From NCBI GenBank assembly GCA_964390495.1, contig CAYMIN010000011.1:1-64000 (forward strand): a DNA stretch of 64,000 nucleotides, read 5' to 3'. This document shows positions 54,452 through 63,434 of the stretch, in pieces. The DNA comes from UBA11051 sp964390495 (GTDB taxonomy: Bacteria; Armatimonadota; Zipacnadia; Zipacnadales; UBA11051). Numbering within the stretch: position 1 is the first letter of the stretch; every line of letters starts with the position of its first letter. The notes under the pieces were generated by a model, which was not told where the DNA came from, did not search any database, and was given only the letters and a program-made list of their open reading frames with translations. Made by a program: the position numbers and the translations under genes.

Positions 54452-55732
54452 GTGAAAGGGACTCTGATGGTGGCCATGACTATGGCTCTGCTGGGCGGCG
54501 TCGGGCAGGCGCAGCCTATCTTCGACTACGTCAGCCGGCCCGAGGACGCCTATGGGTGGGCAAAGACCGATCAAACACGCCTGGCCTCAGGCGCGATTGT
54601 GACGCACCTGGAACTGACCTCACAAGTGTGGCGGGGCCTCACCTGGCAGCATCGGCTGCAGCTAATCGAGCCGGCCGCTATGAGATACCCGCGCACCGCC
54701 CTGCTGCTGATCACCGGCGGCAGCCTCAATAGCAGCGAAATCTCGCAACTGGCGACCGCAGCAGATATGCTCTCGGCGCCGGTTGTGATTCTCGGCGACA
54801 TCCCCAATCAGCCGCTGTACGATGGTCTTAGCGAGGACGCGCTGATCGCCTTTACCTTCCAGAACTGCCTGGAAAGTGGCGACCCGACCTGGCCGCTGCT
54901 GTTCCCGATGACCAAGGCGGCAATCAAGGCGATGGATGCGGTCGAGGCATATACACAGAATGAATGGCAGGTGGGGGTGGATAGCTTCTTTGTGACCGGG
55001 GCCTCGAAACGCGGCTGGACCACTTGGTTTGTCGCCTGCGTTGCGCCGAGCCGGATCAAGGGCATCGCCCCGATGGTCTATGACAACCTCAACCTGGCGG
55101 CGCAGATGCCACATCAGCTCGCGGCGTGGGGCGACTACAGCGAACAGATTGATGATTACACCGAGTTGGGGCTGCCGGACATGTTGACTAGCAAGGAAGG
55201 TCAAGCCCTGGCCGCGATGGTGGACCCCTACACCTACCGGTCGCGGGCGACGATGCCGAAGCTGATCATCAGCGGGACCAATGACCGCTACTGGCCGGTG
55301 GATGCGGCGAACCTGTACTTCGCCGATCTGCCCGAGCCGCGTTACCTGCTGTATGTGCCTAACTGCGGCCATGGGCTGGCGGACCTGGCACGCGTGATGA
55401 TGGCGCAAACGGGCTTTTTCGCCGCCTGTACCGGTCGGGCTAAGCTGCCGAAGTTGCGGTGGGAGTCCGTTGAGGGAAGGCATCTGAAACTTCAGGTAAG
55501 CTCAGACCTCGCGCCGCTGCAGGTGCGACAGTGGACGGCGTCAGCTCCTACCCGTGATTTCCGGGAGGCCAGATGGAGCAGCAGCGACTTGAGGCCGCAT
55601 AACGGCACCTTCACCGGGCGCGTCAGGTATCCTGACAAAGGCTACAGCGCAATCTTCGCTGAGGCGGTCTATGCTATTGAGGGCCGGCCGATGCCGCTTT
55701 CGACCGGCGTTGCCGTCGTCGGGCCGCGCTGA
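54452..55732 (+). CDS. Secreted PhoPQ-activated pathogenicity-related (PqaA-like) alpha/beta hydrolase
   Basis: A 426-aa exported protein of the PqaA/PhoPQ-activated family. Signal peptide about residues 1-20, cleavage after GQA. The hydrolase triad is likely Ser in TGASKRGW, Asp in ISGTNDRYW and His in NCGHGL, with a C-terminal beta domain. The enzymatic substrate of the family is not established. The start is GTG at 54452 with AAAGGG 11 bases upstream; an ATG 15 bases later would still leave a signal peptide. Confidence 0.85.
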   Translation: MKGTLMVAMTMALLGGVGQAQPIFDYVSRPEDAYGWAKTDQTRLASGAIVTHLELTSQVWRGLTWQHRLQLIEPAAMRYPRTALLLITGGSLNSSEISQLATAADMLSAPVVILGDIPNQPLYDGLSEDALIAFTFQNCLESGDPTWPLLFPMTKAAIKAMDAVEAYTQNEWQVGVDSFFVTGASKRGWTTWFVACVAPSRIKGIAPMVYDNLNLAAQMPHQLAAWGDYSEQIDDYTELGLPDMLTSKEGQALAAMVDPYTYRSRATMPKLIISGTNDRYWPVDAANLYFADLPEPRYLLYVPNCGHGLADLARVMMAQTGFFAACTGRAKLPKLRWESVEGRHLKLQVSSDLAPLQVRQWTASAPTRDFREARWSSSDLRPHNGTFTGRVRYPDKGYSAIFAEAVYAIEGRPMPLSTGVAVVGPR

Positions 55733-55867
55733 AAAGCTGTGATGGCGGGGCACTCAGCAGGAAACGGCGCGGCTGTGGCGAACCATAGTTATAGGGAAAG
55801 CAGTGGACATGCCCCGGGACGTTTCCAGGGATTAGTGGGCAGACTTCACAAGTGAGGTGATGGACAG

Positions 55868-56647
55868 ATGCTTGGAACGCGATTGTCAGGGCAGGATCAA
55901 TTGCTGATCGCGGCACTGGTGCTGGCAGGGGTGGTTTTCGCCGTGAGCGTAGTCTGCTGCGGGGGCCATGTACCCGCGGCCGGCCCCGCTTACGCCGACG
56001 ACGCGACCACGGAGGAACAGGCACCGACCTATACGGTCGGCGGCGAGGGCGGTGAGGTGAGCATCAATGGCAACGTGGTGCTGCGGCTGCGCGTAGGCGC
56101 CGGAGGCTTCACTGCAGAGGAGCGGGCGCTAATCATCAGGCAGCGGCTGAGTGATGCGGTGGCTGCCGGGGTCGAGCCGGGACAGGTACACGCGGGGACG
56201 GTGCGCGGGCAACCGGCAGTGCTGGCAGGTGATGCGATCATCATCACCGCCGATGCCGAGCACGCCAAGCTCAACTCGACCACAGCGGCGGAGCTGGCCC
56301 AGGCTTGGGCGGTGAATGTCGCCGGAGCGCTGGGCGGCGAGCCGGGGACGCCAACGCTGGAGGTGGATACCGGGGAGGCCAAGCCGCAATGGCAGCCCTC
56401 TGAGCCGTATAAAGATAAGGATGTGCCGATCATCTCGATCGGGCGCGGGATCCGCGTCGGTATGGCACGGGTGACCGGGCCGACCTCGCAGGTCAATACC
56501 GTCAAGGCCGTCGCCCAGCTAGAATCGCGGCTGCAGAAGTTCGGCGATGTCGAGATCTATGTGCCCATCTCAACCGAGACGCCGGGCAAGAGCCTGGACC
56601 GCGTCAATGAATGCGCGGTCGTGGGCCTGGCCGACCTAGGGCTTTAG
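55868..56647 (+). CDS. Secreted protein with unrecognised C-terminal domain, member A
   Basis: Function unknown. A 259-aa protein with an N-terminal membrane or signal helix (about 11-31; two Cys follow). An alpha/beta region (about 60-155) has GNVVLRLRVGAGGFTAEERALI, which resembles periplasmic segments found before mechanosensitive channel domains. A C-terminal domain (about 185-259) is shared with the next protein: VPII, VGxAxVxGPxxQVxxVxAVA and VPIST are identical in spacing. GAGGTGAT precedes the ATG. The next gene starts 11 bases later, so the two are almost certainly one operon. Confidence 0.8.
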   Translation: MLGTRLSGQDQLLIAALVLAGVVFAVSVVCCGGHVPAAGPAYADDATTEEQAPTYTVGGEGGEVSINGNVVLRLRVGAGGFTAEERALIIRQRLSDAVAAGVEPGQVHAGTVRGQPAVLAGDAIIITADAEHAKLNSTTAAELAQAWAVNVAGALGGEPGTPTLEVDTGEAKPQWQPSEPYKDKDVPIISIGRGIRVGMARVTGPTSQVNTVKAVAQLESRLQKFGDVEIYVPISTETPGKSLDRVNECAVVGLADLGL

Positions 56648-56658
56648 GAGGAATCAGG

Positions 56659-57132
56659 ATGAGAGCGACAACCCGAAAACTGATTGCATACCTGACGGTC
56701 TGCTTGGTGATAGCCGCAGTGATGAACTTCGCTGCAGTGCCGCAAAAGGCCCACAGCATTGATTTCGGCGGCCTGGCCGGCGACCTGCTCAAGGTCGGCG
56801 GCATCGCCTTGGTGGTGAAGCAGTTCGGCCCTGAGATCAACAGCGGCATCAACAGCATCATGGCTAAAAACGGCGTGATGCCGACGGCTAAGACCAAGGT
56901 GGTGCCGATTATCCGCATGGGGACCGATGACCCGACCGCCGTGGGCGCCGCCCAAGTAGTAGGACCGCCGTGGCAAGTGGATAAGGTCCAGGCCGTGGCC
57001 GAGGGCAGCATCCGCATCAGCAGCCTGCAGGGGAGAATCTTGGTACCGATTTCGACCAAGAAGGCCGTGACCAGCAGCGTGCGCGGGGTCGGCGGTGTCG
57101 GGATCTCTGCGAATATCAAGATAAATATCTAG
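56659..57132 (+). CDS. Secreted protein with the same C-terminal domain, member B
   Basis: Function unknown. A 157-aa protein with an N-terminal signal or anchor helix (about 8-27), a short Gly-rich amphipathic segment (about 33-70, FGGLAGDLLKVGGIALVVKQ) and a C-terminal domain (about 80-157) homologous to residues 185-259 of the preceding protein. In the best 20-residue stretch (95-114 here, 197-216 there) 12 residues are identical. A strong AGGAGG lies nine bases before the ATG. The repeat-filled gap follows. Confidence 0.8.
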   Translation: MRATTRKLIAYLTVCLVIAAVMNFAAVPQKAHSIDFGGLAGDLLKVGGIALVVKQFGPEINSGINSIMAKNGVMPTAKTKVVPIIRMGTDDPTAVGAAQVVGPPWQVDKVQAVAEGSIRISSLQGRILVPISTKKAVTSSVRGVGGVGISANIKINI

Positions 57133-57167
57133 CGCGGGCAGTCCGCGAGGTCGGTTGATGGGGGACA

Positions 57168-57253
57168 CTCGGGCAAGATGCCCGAGCTACGTGATCAAGG
57201 CGCCCTCACCCTAGCCCTTTCCCGCACGCGGGAGAGGGGAGAACAACAACGGC
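57168..57253. repeat. Composite of CTCGGGCA hairpin and GGGAGAGGGG unit
   Basis: A hairpin CTCGGGCA-aga-TGCCCGAG (57168-57186) with CTACG tail is followed by a CCCTCACC...GGGAGAGGGGAGAAC unit (57203-57253) and a partial GGCTGGGCCG segment of the 58-bp repeat (57257-57266). Hairpin, unit and 58-bp repeat therefore recur in the same combinations as in 3669-4063. Confidence 0.7.
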
Positions 57254-57365
57254 AACGGCTGGGCCGAACGGGGCAGCCCGCCGCACGCGGAGATGATGAA
57301 GCCCGAGTCATGCAGTGATAGCACCTACCCGGCGATAGGACTCGGGCGTGGCTGAATGATGACGG

Positions 57366-58325
57366 CTAAGCGGGGCGGCGGTGGCGGATGTAGTTGCTGG
57401 TCTCCACCACCTCGAACTCGTCGCCATCAGGCATGATGCGGTCCAACATGATGTTGTAGCCCACATTGTCCGCCGGATAGTGCGGTATCACCACAATGCT
57501 CGCCCCATACTTATTGGCCAGCTCGCGGAACTCAGCCGTGCTGGCGACCACGATAAAAGTCCCCACGCCCGCCTGACACAACTCCTCAAATAGCGCCGGT
57601 GTCGGATTCCAGCCGCCATACAGGCACATGTAAACCTTGCCGACGGGGGCCTTGGCGTTGCCGGCGTCTAGGCTCGGCGCGTGGCGGACCTTGTCAATCA
57701 GCCATTGGCACTCCGGCCAGGCCGTCACTAAATCGAGAACTTCGCCGACGGTCTCGGGCTGCTCCTCAGCAATCTGCTTCTGCATGAACTCGTACACGCA
57801 GGCATCCGCCGGCGAATGCAGGCACATCAGCGGCATCTGCAGGGCCTCGGCAATCTGCAGGACCCGCAGATTCCAGGAGGTATCCTCGGTGCCGACTAGG
57901 TCCTGGATCAGCTTCCAGACCCGGGGCTCGGGGACGCCGGCCTCCACCGCCATCGCCACCTGCGGAATAGCGGTGTCATACTTCGAGCCGACACCTCCGG
58001 CAATAGCCGAGGCATGATGCGCCAGCACCGCATCAACCTTCCGGCCGCGCCGCGTCAGCTCGGAGGCCAAGAGCAGCTCGGAGCCGTCAATGTCTATGCC
58101 GATCACCACGCGGTTGAGTTCGGTGTCGGGATCGCCACAGACCAGCCGGGAGTCGCCGAAGGGATTGGTGAGGCGCTCGGTGTCGAAAAGGCGCTTGTCG
58201 GCCTCGCTCATCTGCTGGTACTGCTCGGCAAGTTGCTGCATCTGCCGCTCGAGAGCGTCGTGGCCCCGGGGATCGGCCTCCATACCGACGGCAATGGCCG
58301 CCTGATAAAGCTCGCCTAAGGTCAT
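57366..58325 (-). CDS. NIF3-like dinuclear metal protein
   Basis: A 319-aa protein whose pattern fits the NIF3/YbgI family: NRVVIGIDI, then the metal-binding VLAHHAS, LHSPAD, and the C-terminal VIPHYPADNVGYNIMLD segment that corresponds to the late His/Glu ligands. NIF3 proteins are toroidal hexamers with two metals; their reaction is not established. A consensus AGGAGG lies seven bases before the ATG. It is 152 bases after the UroD-like gene on the same strand, separated by a repeat, and ends next to the composite repeat at 57168. Confidence 0.7.
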   Translation of the reverse strand: MTLGELYQAAIAVGMEADPRGHDALERQMQQLAEQYQQMSEADKRLFDTERLTNPFGDSRLVCGDPDTELNRVVIGIDIDGSELLLASELTRRGRKVDAVLAHHASAIAGGVGSKYDTAIPQVAMAVEAGVPEPRVWKLIQDLVGTEDTSWNLRVLQIAEALQMPLMCLHSPADACVYEFMQKQIAEEQPETVGEVLDLVTAWPECQWLIDKVRHAPSLDAGNAKAPVGKVYMCLYGGWNPTPALFEELCQAGVGTFIVVASTAEFRELANKYGASIVVIPHYPADNVGYNIMLDRIMPDGDEFEVVETSNYIRHRRPA

Positions 58326-58375
58326 GATTCTGCCTCCTGGGAAACGTTAGCTGGTCACTGGATGTGACCTGGGCC

Positions 58376-58433
58376 AATGGCTGGGCCGGATTCTCGGCCT
58401 TCGACAAGCTCAGGCCTCGTATGCGGCCCCTCC
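58376..58433. repeat. 58-bp dispersed repeat, copy 3
   Basis: Third copy of the 58-bp element, followed (as in copy 1) by an AAGGCAACG segment and a GTCGGGCA-gga-TGCCCGAC hairpin (58459-58477). The CTA that follows the hairpin is the reverse complement of the UroD-like gene's stop codon, so the element reaches exactly to the end of that gene. Confidence 0.85.
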
Positions 58434-58477
58434 GAAAGGCAACGGCAACAGCAAGCGAGTCGGGCAGGATGCCCGAC

Positions 58478-59668
58478 CTACGCGTTGGGAAGCGCAGAGG
58501 TACTGAATTCATCGCGGGCCTCGAGCATCGCCCAGACATTCTCCGCCGGCGTCCCGTGCATTATCGTGTTGCTCGAGCCGAGAATCAGGCCGCCCCCCGA
58601 TGCTGCGACCTGCATCGAGCGCAACGCCTCCTGCTTGACCTGCTGCGCGGTGGCGCTGCGCAGGGTCGTGCCACACGCCACGCCACCCCACATGGTGAGT
58701 TGCGGGAACCGGTCGCGCACTTGCCCCAGGTCCATGCCCGCCTCCTGGTCTATCTCCCCGTAACCGTCAACACCGGAAGCGCCGAACAGATCGTCGGCTA
58801 TGGACCAGAGATTGCCATCAGTGCGGAAGACATAGGGCAGGCCCGTCTCATGGAAGATCTCCACGAACTGCTGCAAATGGGGCAGGAGATGCTCGTGAAA
58901 GACCTGCGGGCCATAGATGCAGCCGTTCTTGTCGGCCAGATCCCCGCCACCGAAGATCACATCCACGCCCATCGCCTTGAGCACGGGAGCAGTGCGCCGG
59001 GCTTGTTCCACGGCCAGGGCCAGATGGCGGTCAATCAGGTCGGGGCGCAGTGCCACCGCAATCATCCAGATCTCAGCCATCGGGATGCTGATATTGACAC
59101 CGGTCACGATGGCGCGCTTGGCGGCGTTGCGCGCGATGATCATCTGCAGGACCGGATAGGCCTCAGGGGTGAGCGGAGCAGCCTGCTCCAGAGCCGCCTC
59201 AGCCGCCGCTAGATCAGCCTCCAACTCTTCCAGCGTCGTCGGCTCGGAGGTGCTTTTTACGGTCCCGAAAGTGTCGGCTCGCGGGTCATAGCGACAGAGC
59301 CGCCAGCGGCCCTCGGGATCGCCATAGAGGTAGTCATGTTGGCCCGTTTTCTTGGTGGGACGGCCGGCCAGCCAGGGCCGGTTGATGGCATCCATACCCA
59401 CCGTATCGGCGAACTGCGTCCAATCCTCGACCAGTTGGGCGATGAAGTCCTGGTAGGCGCTTTCGCCGGCCAGCCACGCCTCGGCCTCGTGGCGGTGGAG
59501 GCCGGTGGAGCCGGTGTAAGCCTGCCTGCCCAGGACCTCACTGGCCACCCCGCAAGCCACAGCCTGCTCATAGAAGGGCACCATGTCAGGCTTGCGGCCT
59601 GCAAATACGTTTAGGAAGCGGCGGCGGCTAGGATTATGAGGCGCAGTCTCTGCGGGCAATCGGATCAC
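58478..59668 (-). CDS. Uroporphyrinogen decarboxylase-family (MtaA/CmuA-like) protein
   Basis: A 396-aa TIM-barrel protein of the UroD superfamily. Features include a GVDVIFGGGDLADKNGCIYG segment, the FRTDGNLWSI strand and MWGGVACG, then GGGLILGSSNTIMHGTP near the C-terminus. This branch includes corrinoid methyltransferases such as MtaA rather than haem-pathway enzymes; the actual reaction is unknown. No corrinoid protein or activator is nearby. The start is GTG at 59668 with a weak site; no better start exists before the domain. It lies 48 bases past the MBL-fold gene's stop position on the same strand, in reverse order. Confidence 0.82.
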   Translation of the reverse strand: MIRLPAETAPHNPSRRRFLNVFAGRKPDMVPFYEQAVACGVASEVLGRQAYTGSTGLHRHEAEAWLAGESAYQDFIAQLVEDWTQFADTVGMDAINRPWLAGRPTKKTGQHDYLYGDPEGRWRLCRYDPRADTFGTVKSTSEPTTLEELEADLAAAEAALEQAAPLTPEAYPVLQMIIARNAAKRAIVTGVNISIPMAEIWMIAVALRPDLIDRHLALAVEQARRTAPVLKAMGVDVIFGGGDLADKNGCIYGPQVFHEHLLPHLQQFVEIFHETGLPYVFRTDGNLWSIADDLFGASGVDGYGEIDQEAGMDLGQVRDRFPQLTMWGGVACGTTLRSATAQQVKQEALRSMQVAASGGGLILGSSNTIMHGTPAENVWAMLEARDEFSTSALPNA

Positions 59669-59716
59669 TTCGTATCATGCGGCCTAGATGCGACAGGGAT
59701 CAGGAGCATACCCGGA

Positions 59717-60580
59717 CTACCACAGCTCGATGCGCATAAGCTCCTCGCCGAAGATGATCTCGCCGTCGTAAATGGCGGCGATGTCCGCAATGGCCCGCTC
59801 GCGCGAGGCGGGCCTGCAGAGGGCCGGGCCGGTGTGGGTCAGGATCAAGAGCTCAGTACCGGAATCGCGGGCCATGTTGGCGGCGTCAATCGTGCCGGTC
59901 TGCGCCGGCGCCTCGCCATTTTCATCCATGGTCTCCTGGTGGTCCCAACAGTTTACTACCAGCACATCAGCACCGGCTGCCAGCTCCTGGACCGTGTCAC
60001 ACGGCTCAGTATCGCCGGCGAAAACGATAGTGCCGTCATCGGTCTCGATCCGGTAGGCCAGGGAATTGAGCCAGGGCTGCACATGATTGGCCAGACCGGC
60101 GGTGACCTTCCAGTTCTTCTGCTTGATGACATCGCCCGGCTCGATGTCCTCGACGTTGAGATCCGGCTCGGGACGCGGTAGGGAGCCACCGCGATTCTGA
60201 TGGACGGACTGGCTGGTAGGATGGCCGACACGGGCCTTCCAGTCGAAAACGAAGGCACCGTCCTCACCGATGAGCCGCTCGGTCATCAGCTCGGTCGGCT
60301 CCGGTCCCCAGATGCTCAGCTTGTTCTCATCGCCCATGCTCTGGTCCCAGCGGCACAGCAGGAAGCAGGGATAATCGGCACTGTGGTCGGAGTGATGGTG
60401 AGTGAAGAACAGATAATCAATCTGAGTGGGCAGGAGGCCCGCCTGCACCAGCTTGTAGGTCGTGGCCGGCCCACAGTCAATCATCACATACTCTTCATCA
60501 ATCTCCAGGACATACGAGGTGCCGAACCGCGCTGGAGTGGGCGTCGGTGTGCCGGTGCCCAAAAGCCACAACTTGCTCAT
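59717..60580 (-). CDS. Metallo-beta-lactamase fold hydrolase
   Basis: A 287-aa binuclear zinc hydrolase of the MBL superfamily, RNase Z/arylsulfatase AtsA-like branch. It begins LWLLGTGTPTPTPARFGTSY, has IDCGPAT, the zinc motif HHHSDH, a mid-protein AGDTEPCD and a late LTHTGP. The substrate is unknown; sulfatase or phosphodiesterase activity would fit a glycan-degrading neighbourhood. ATG at 60580 follows GGGAGGG by five bases. It lies between heparinase and UroD-like genes on the same strand. Confidence 0.88.
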   Translation of the reverse strand: MSKLWLLGTGTPTPTPARFGTSYVLEIDEEYVMIDCGPATTYKLVQAGLLPTQIDYLFFTHHHSDHSADYPCFLLCRWDQSMGDENKLSIWGPEPTELMTERLIGEDGAFVFDWKARVGHPTSQSVHQNRGGSLPRPEPDLNVEDIEPGDVIKQKNWKVTAGLANHVQPWLNSLAYRIETDDGTIVFAGDTEPCDTVQELAAGADVLVVNCWDHQETMDENGEAPAQTGTIDAANMARDSGTELLILTHTGPALCRPASRERAIADIAAIYDGEIIFGEELMRIELW

Positions 60581-60641
60581 GCTTGCCCTCCCTGACAAGA
60601 AAATTGTGATGCAGCGGCAGCCAGGACGTCACCGCCAGCCT

Positions 60642-63401
60642 CTACATTCCGCCAATCGGCGTTTCCACCTGCGTGGCAGTGCGCACGGTGGGGTCGCCGG
60701 CCTCATCGTAGCTGATCAAGGTCGAGCCGGCAATGTAGAAAGTATTGGTGCCGGGTATCACGCGGTGCGGGAAATAGACTTGTCTAGTCTCGTCTGGCGT
60801 GATTTCGAGGCCGGGCTCGTCGAGGACGTGAATCACCGTAGTATCGCCGACACGCTCGACGCGGTCAATGGTGTAGCCGTGGGCGGTGGTATCGCCGTGG
60901 GTAATGACCATAGTCTCGCCCGCCAGCTCGACATCGGTCGGCAGTTGCACAGGGGTAAGGAAGGCATCATTCTCGTCACCGGCTTCCCGGCGCTGCACGC
61001 CGGTGATGTCGCCGGTCAGCGGCCCGGCGGTCTTGATATGCAACTGACCCAGCTTCAGTTCCGCGCCGTCGAGAATATACGCCCACTTGACCTCGCCGCC
61101 CTGCAACCGCAGATGAGCCAGCCGGCCCCGGAAGCTGAGATTGGCCGCCGGCACCAGGACCTCCTGCTCGTACGGGGCCTGCTCGTTGGTGCTGATGAGA
61201 TAGTCGGTGATGTCGCCGCTGCGCACGGCCAGCGCCACGCAGTTCTCAGGCCCTGCGACGGCCAACTGCTCAACACTGTCAATGCAGGTGGTCTCGAAAT
61301 AGGGTTCGTGTACCGCCACGAAGGTGCTGCTGAGCGGTTCTACCGGCTCTGCCCCTGCCTCAGCGGGTGTGCCCCGGCGGACGGCGATAATCGGCATCCA
61401 GAGGTCGTGAATTGTGGATTCATCGCGTTGCGCTCCGCGGATTGAGGGGCACATGCCGGTGATGACGCGGGTGCCGGCGGCGCCCAGCACATGGGTCTTG
61501 AGGGCGGTACCGTCGGCGCAGGTCAGGGTCATCTCCCAGGGGCCGTCAGTCACAGTCTGCTGCAGGTCTTTGATATGCGTGTAGAGCGTGCCTGCCAGCG
61601 GCGCAAATCGCAGGCTGGTAGTCAGGGCCTGATTCTCGTTGGCATAGCCGTGCTCCATCCAGTCGTGGACCGAGCCGCCCTTGACCCGGAAAACGTCGAA
61701 GAGATAAGAATCGTGCTCGCCGACGCGGGCCAGCACCAGGGCGCGCTTGTAAAGCTCGGCCTTGCCCTCGTAGCGGGTGGTGCCATCGGCCTCGACGGCG
61801 AAGACCTGTGGGCCCTTGGTGGCGAAGAGGCCGAGCCGCCCCAGAACGCCGCCGCCTTGATTGGTCTGGTCAATGACAACCGTATTGTGGCCGGAGGTGC
61901 CGGAGCTCCAGCCGCGCAGGCTGGTGCGGCAGTAGCCGAACTCGGAGAGCAGCTCCTTGCCCTTGGCGTGGAATATGATGTTGAGGGTGTCGCGGTGATC
62001 GTGGCCGGAAGCGCCGCCATAGTGCAAGTGGGCCTGGACCTGGTCGTCGCCCTCGCCCATACCCAGGATAGCGTGCCCCATGCCGGGCAGGATCAGACAC
62101 TCGGACTTGGTGCGGGCCAGCGGCCAGCAGACCTTGTTCCAGTCACAGTCATGGGTCACAGCGTAGTAGCTGCGCTGATTCTTGCCCATAGGCAGCGCCA
62201 GCTTGACGACACAGGTGACCGCGCGATTAAGCGCCGGGATGTCGCGCTGCATGCGCAGGTCATCGTAGCGTTCGCCGGTCTTCTCGTAGGTATAGCCGGG
62301 TGGGTCGGTATGGCCGTCGGCGAGGTCGGGAACCATCGCCAAGCGGTTGGTAATCTGGCGATGATAACACGCCGTGCCTTCATGCCACATCCCGTCATAG
62401 AAGTAGCTTTTCTCCAGGATTCCCTTGAACCAGCCGACGGCGTAGTGGATCCAGTCGGGCTCACCCAGCACGCGACCGGCGACGATGAGGCCCATGATGC
62501 AGTTCCCATCCATGTTGCCCCAGAACTTGGGATACTTTTGGAGGCTCTCCACACAGGCGCGCAGGAGGTCCTTCTCGACGAGTTGCCTGGTCCCGTCGCC
62601 GAGCTCTTCATAGGCGCCGCTGTCGCAGATTAAGTCGTGAGCGTTGAACGGTCCCATCGGAACATTGCCGTAGAACCAGCGGCTCCATTTGCCGGCCCAG
62701 TAGGGCATGGAGCCTGCATAGTCAGGCGCGCAGATCTTGGAGTCGTAGAAGGCGCTGCCCTGCTGACCTGCGCCGGGCTTTATCTGGATGTCCTGCCACG
62801 GCGACACGCTGTGATTATCGTAGCCGCGGATGGGATAGCCGGGGAAAACCTCGGCAAAACGGCGCAGAATCACGGCTGATTTGTGCGCATACTGCGGCTC
62901 CTTGGTGACATGGTAAAGCAGGGCCAGGTCGTAAGCGCGGGCGGCGAAGTAGCCCTTGATGGAGCCGCGGATTCTGGCATCCCAGAAATACGTGCGCCCA
63001 TCTTCGGCCTGGTGGTAGTGATACTCCTGCTCCTGGCCGAGGGGGTTGACTATGGTGAGCGTTTTGTCCATCGGATACTTCTCGCTGGGATAGACCTGGC
63101 CGCAGTGGGTGCACTTGATCTGGTAAGGGTTGTCTATGCTCCACTCGAAAGTGGCGGAGCGGCCACCTTCAGCCCCGCCGCGACAGTTCTCGCAGCCGAC
63201 AATGCTGAAATCGGTCTTGTCCGAGATGAACTGCGAGATCTCCTCATCGCTCATCGCCATGACCTTGGCGACGCTCTCTTTGAGCTTGGCCTCGTCGCCG
63301 GTCGGGTTGTAAACCGGGTGCTGTACCTCGTAGGCACAGCCGGCGGTGACCGCCAATAGCAAAAGCGCTGCCACAACGGTCGGCTTCAGCAGGATGGTCA
63401 T
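60642..63401 (-). CDS. Secreted heparinase II/III-family polysaccharide lyase
   Basis: An exported 919-aa protein, with a signal peptide and possible lipobox (LLAVTAGC). Two CxxC pairs (GCENCRGG near residue 70 and CTHCGQVYP near residue 97) form a likely zinc ribbon. An alpha-toroid follows, with DNHSVSPWQD, the MDGNCIMG segment and the WHEGTACYHRQ catalytic-type region. Then comes the beta-sandwich with GGASGHDHRDTLNIIFHA and GTSGHNTVVID, typical of the heparinase II/III fold. It likely cleaves uronate glycans. It lies 60 bases before the MBL-fold gene, so the two probably form an operon. Confidence 0.88.
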   Translation of the reverse strand: MTILLKPTVVAALLLLAVTAGCAYEVQHPVYNPTGDEAKLKESVAKVMAMSDEEISQFISDKTDFSIVGCENCRGGAEGGRSATFEWSIDNPYQIKCTHCGQVYPSEKYPMDKTLTIVNPLGQEQEYHYHQAEDGRTYFWDARIRGSIKGYFAARAYDLALLYHVTKEPQYAHKSAVILRRFAEVFPGYPIRGYDNHSVSPWQDIQIKPGAGQQGSAFYDSKICAPDYAGSMPYWAGKWSRWFYGNVPMGPFNAHDLICDSGAYEELGDGTRQLVEKDLLRACVESLQKYPKFWGNMDGNCIMGLIVAGRVLGEPDWIHYAVGWFKGILEKSYFYDGMWHEGTACYHRQITNRLAMVPDLADGHTDPPGYTYEKTGERYDDLRMQRDIPALNRAVTCVVKLALPMGKNQRSYYAVTHDCDWNKVCWPLARTKSECLILPGMGHAILGMGEGDDQVQAHLHYGGASGHDHRDTLNIIFHAKGKELLSEFGYCRTSLRGWSSGTSGHNTVVIDQTNQGGGVLGRLGLFATKGPQVFAVEADGTTRYEGKAELYKRALVLARVGEHDSYLFDVFRVKGGSVHDWMEHGYANENQALTTSLRFAPLAGTLYTHIKDLQQTVTDGPWEMTLTCADGTALKTHVLGAAGTRVITGMCPSIRGAQRDESTIHDLWMPIIAVRRGTPAEAGAEPVEPLSSTFVAVHEPYFETTCIDSVEQLAVAGPENCVALAVRSGDITDYLISTNEQAPYEQEVLVPAANLSFRGRLAHLRLQGGEVKWAYILDGAELKLGQLHIKTAGPLTGDITGVQRREAGDENDAFLTPVQLPTDVELAGETMVITHGDTTAHGYTIDRVERVGDTTVIHVLDEPGLEITPDETRQVYFPHRVIPGTNTFYIAGSTLISYDEAGDPTVRTATQVETPIGGM

Positions 63402-63434
63402 GTTTAGAACCTCCGGAGTTGTAGTAGGGGCCTC

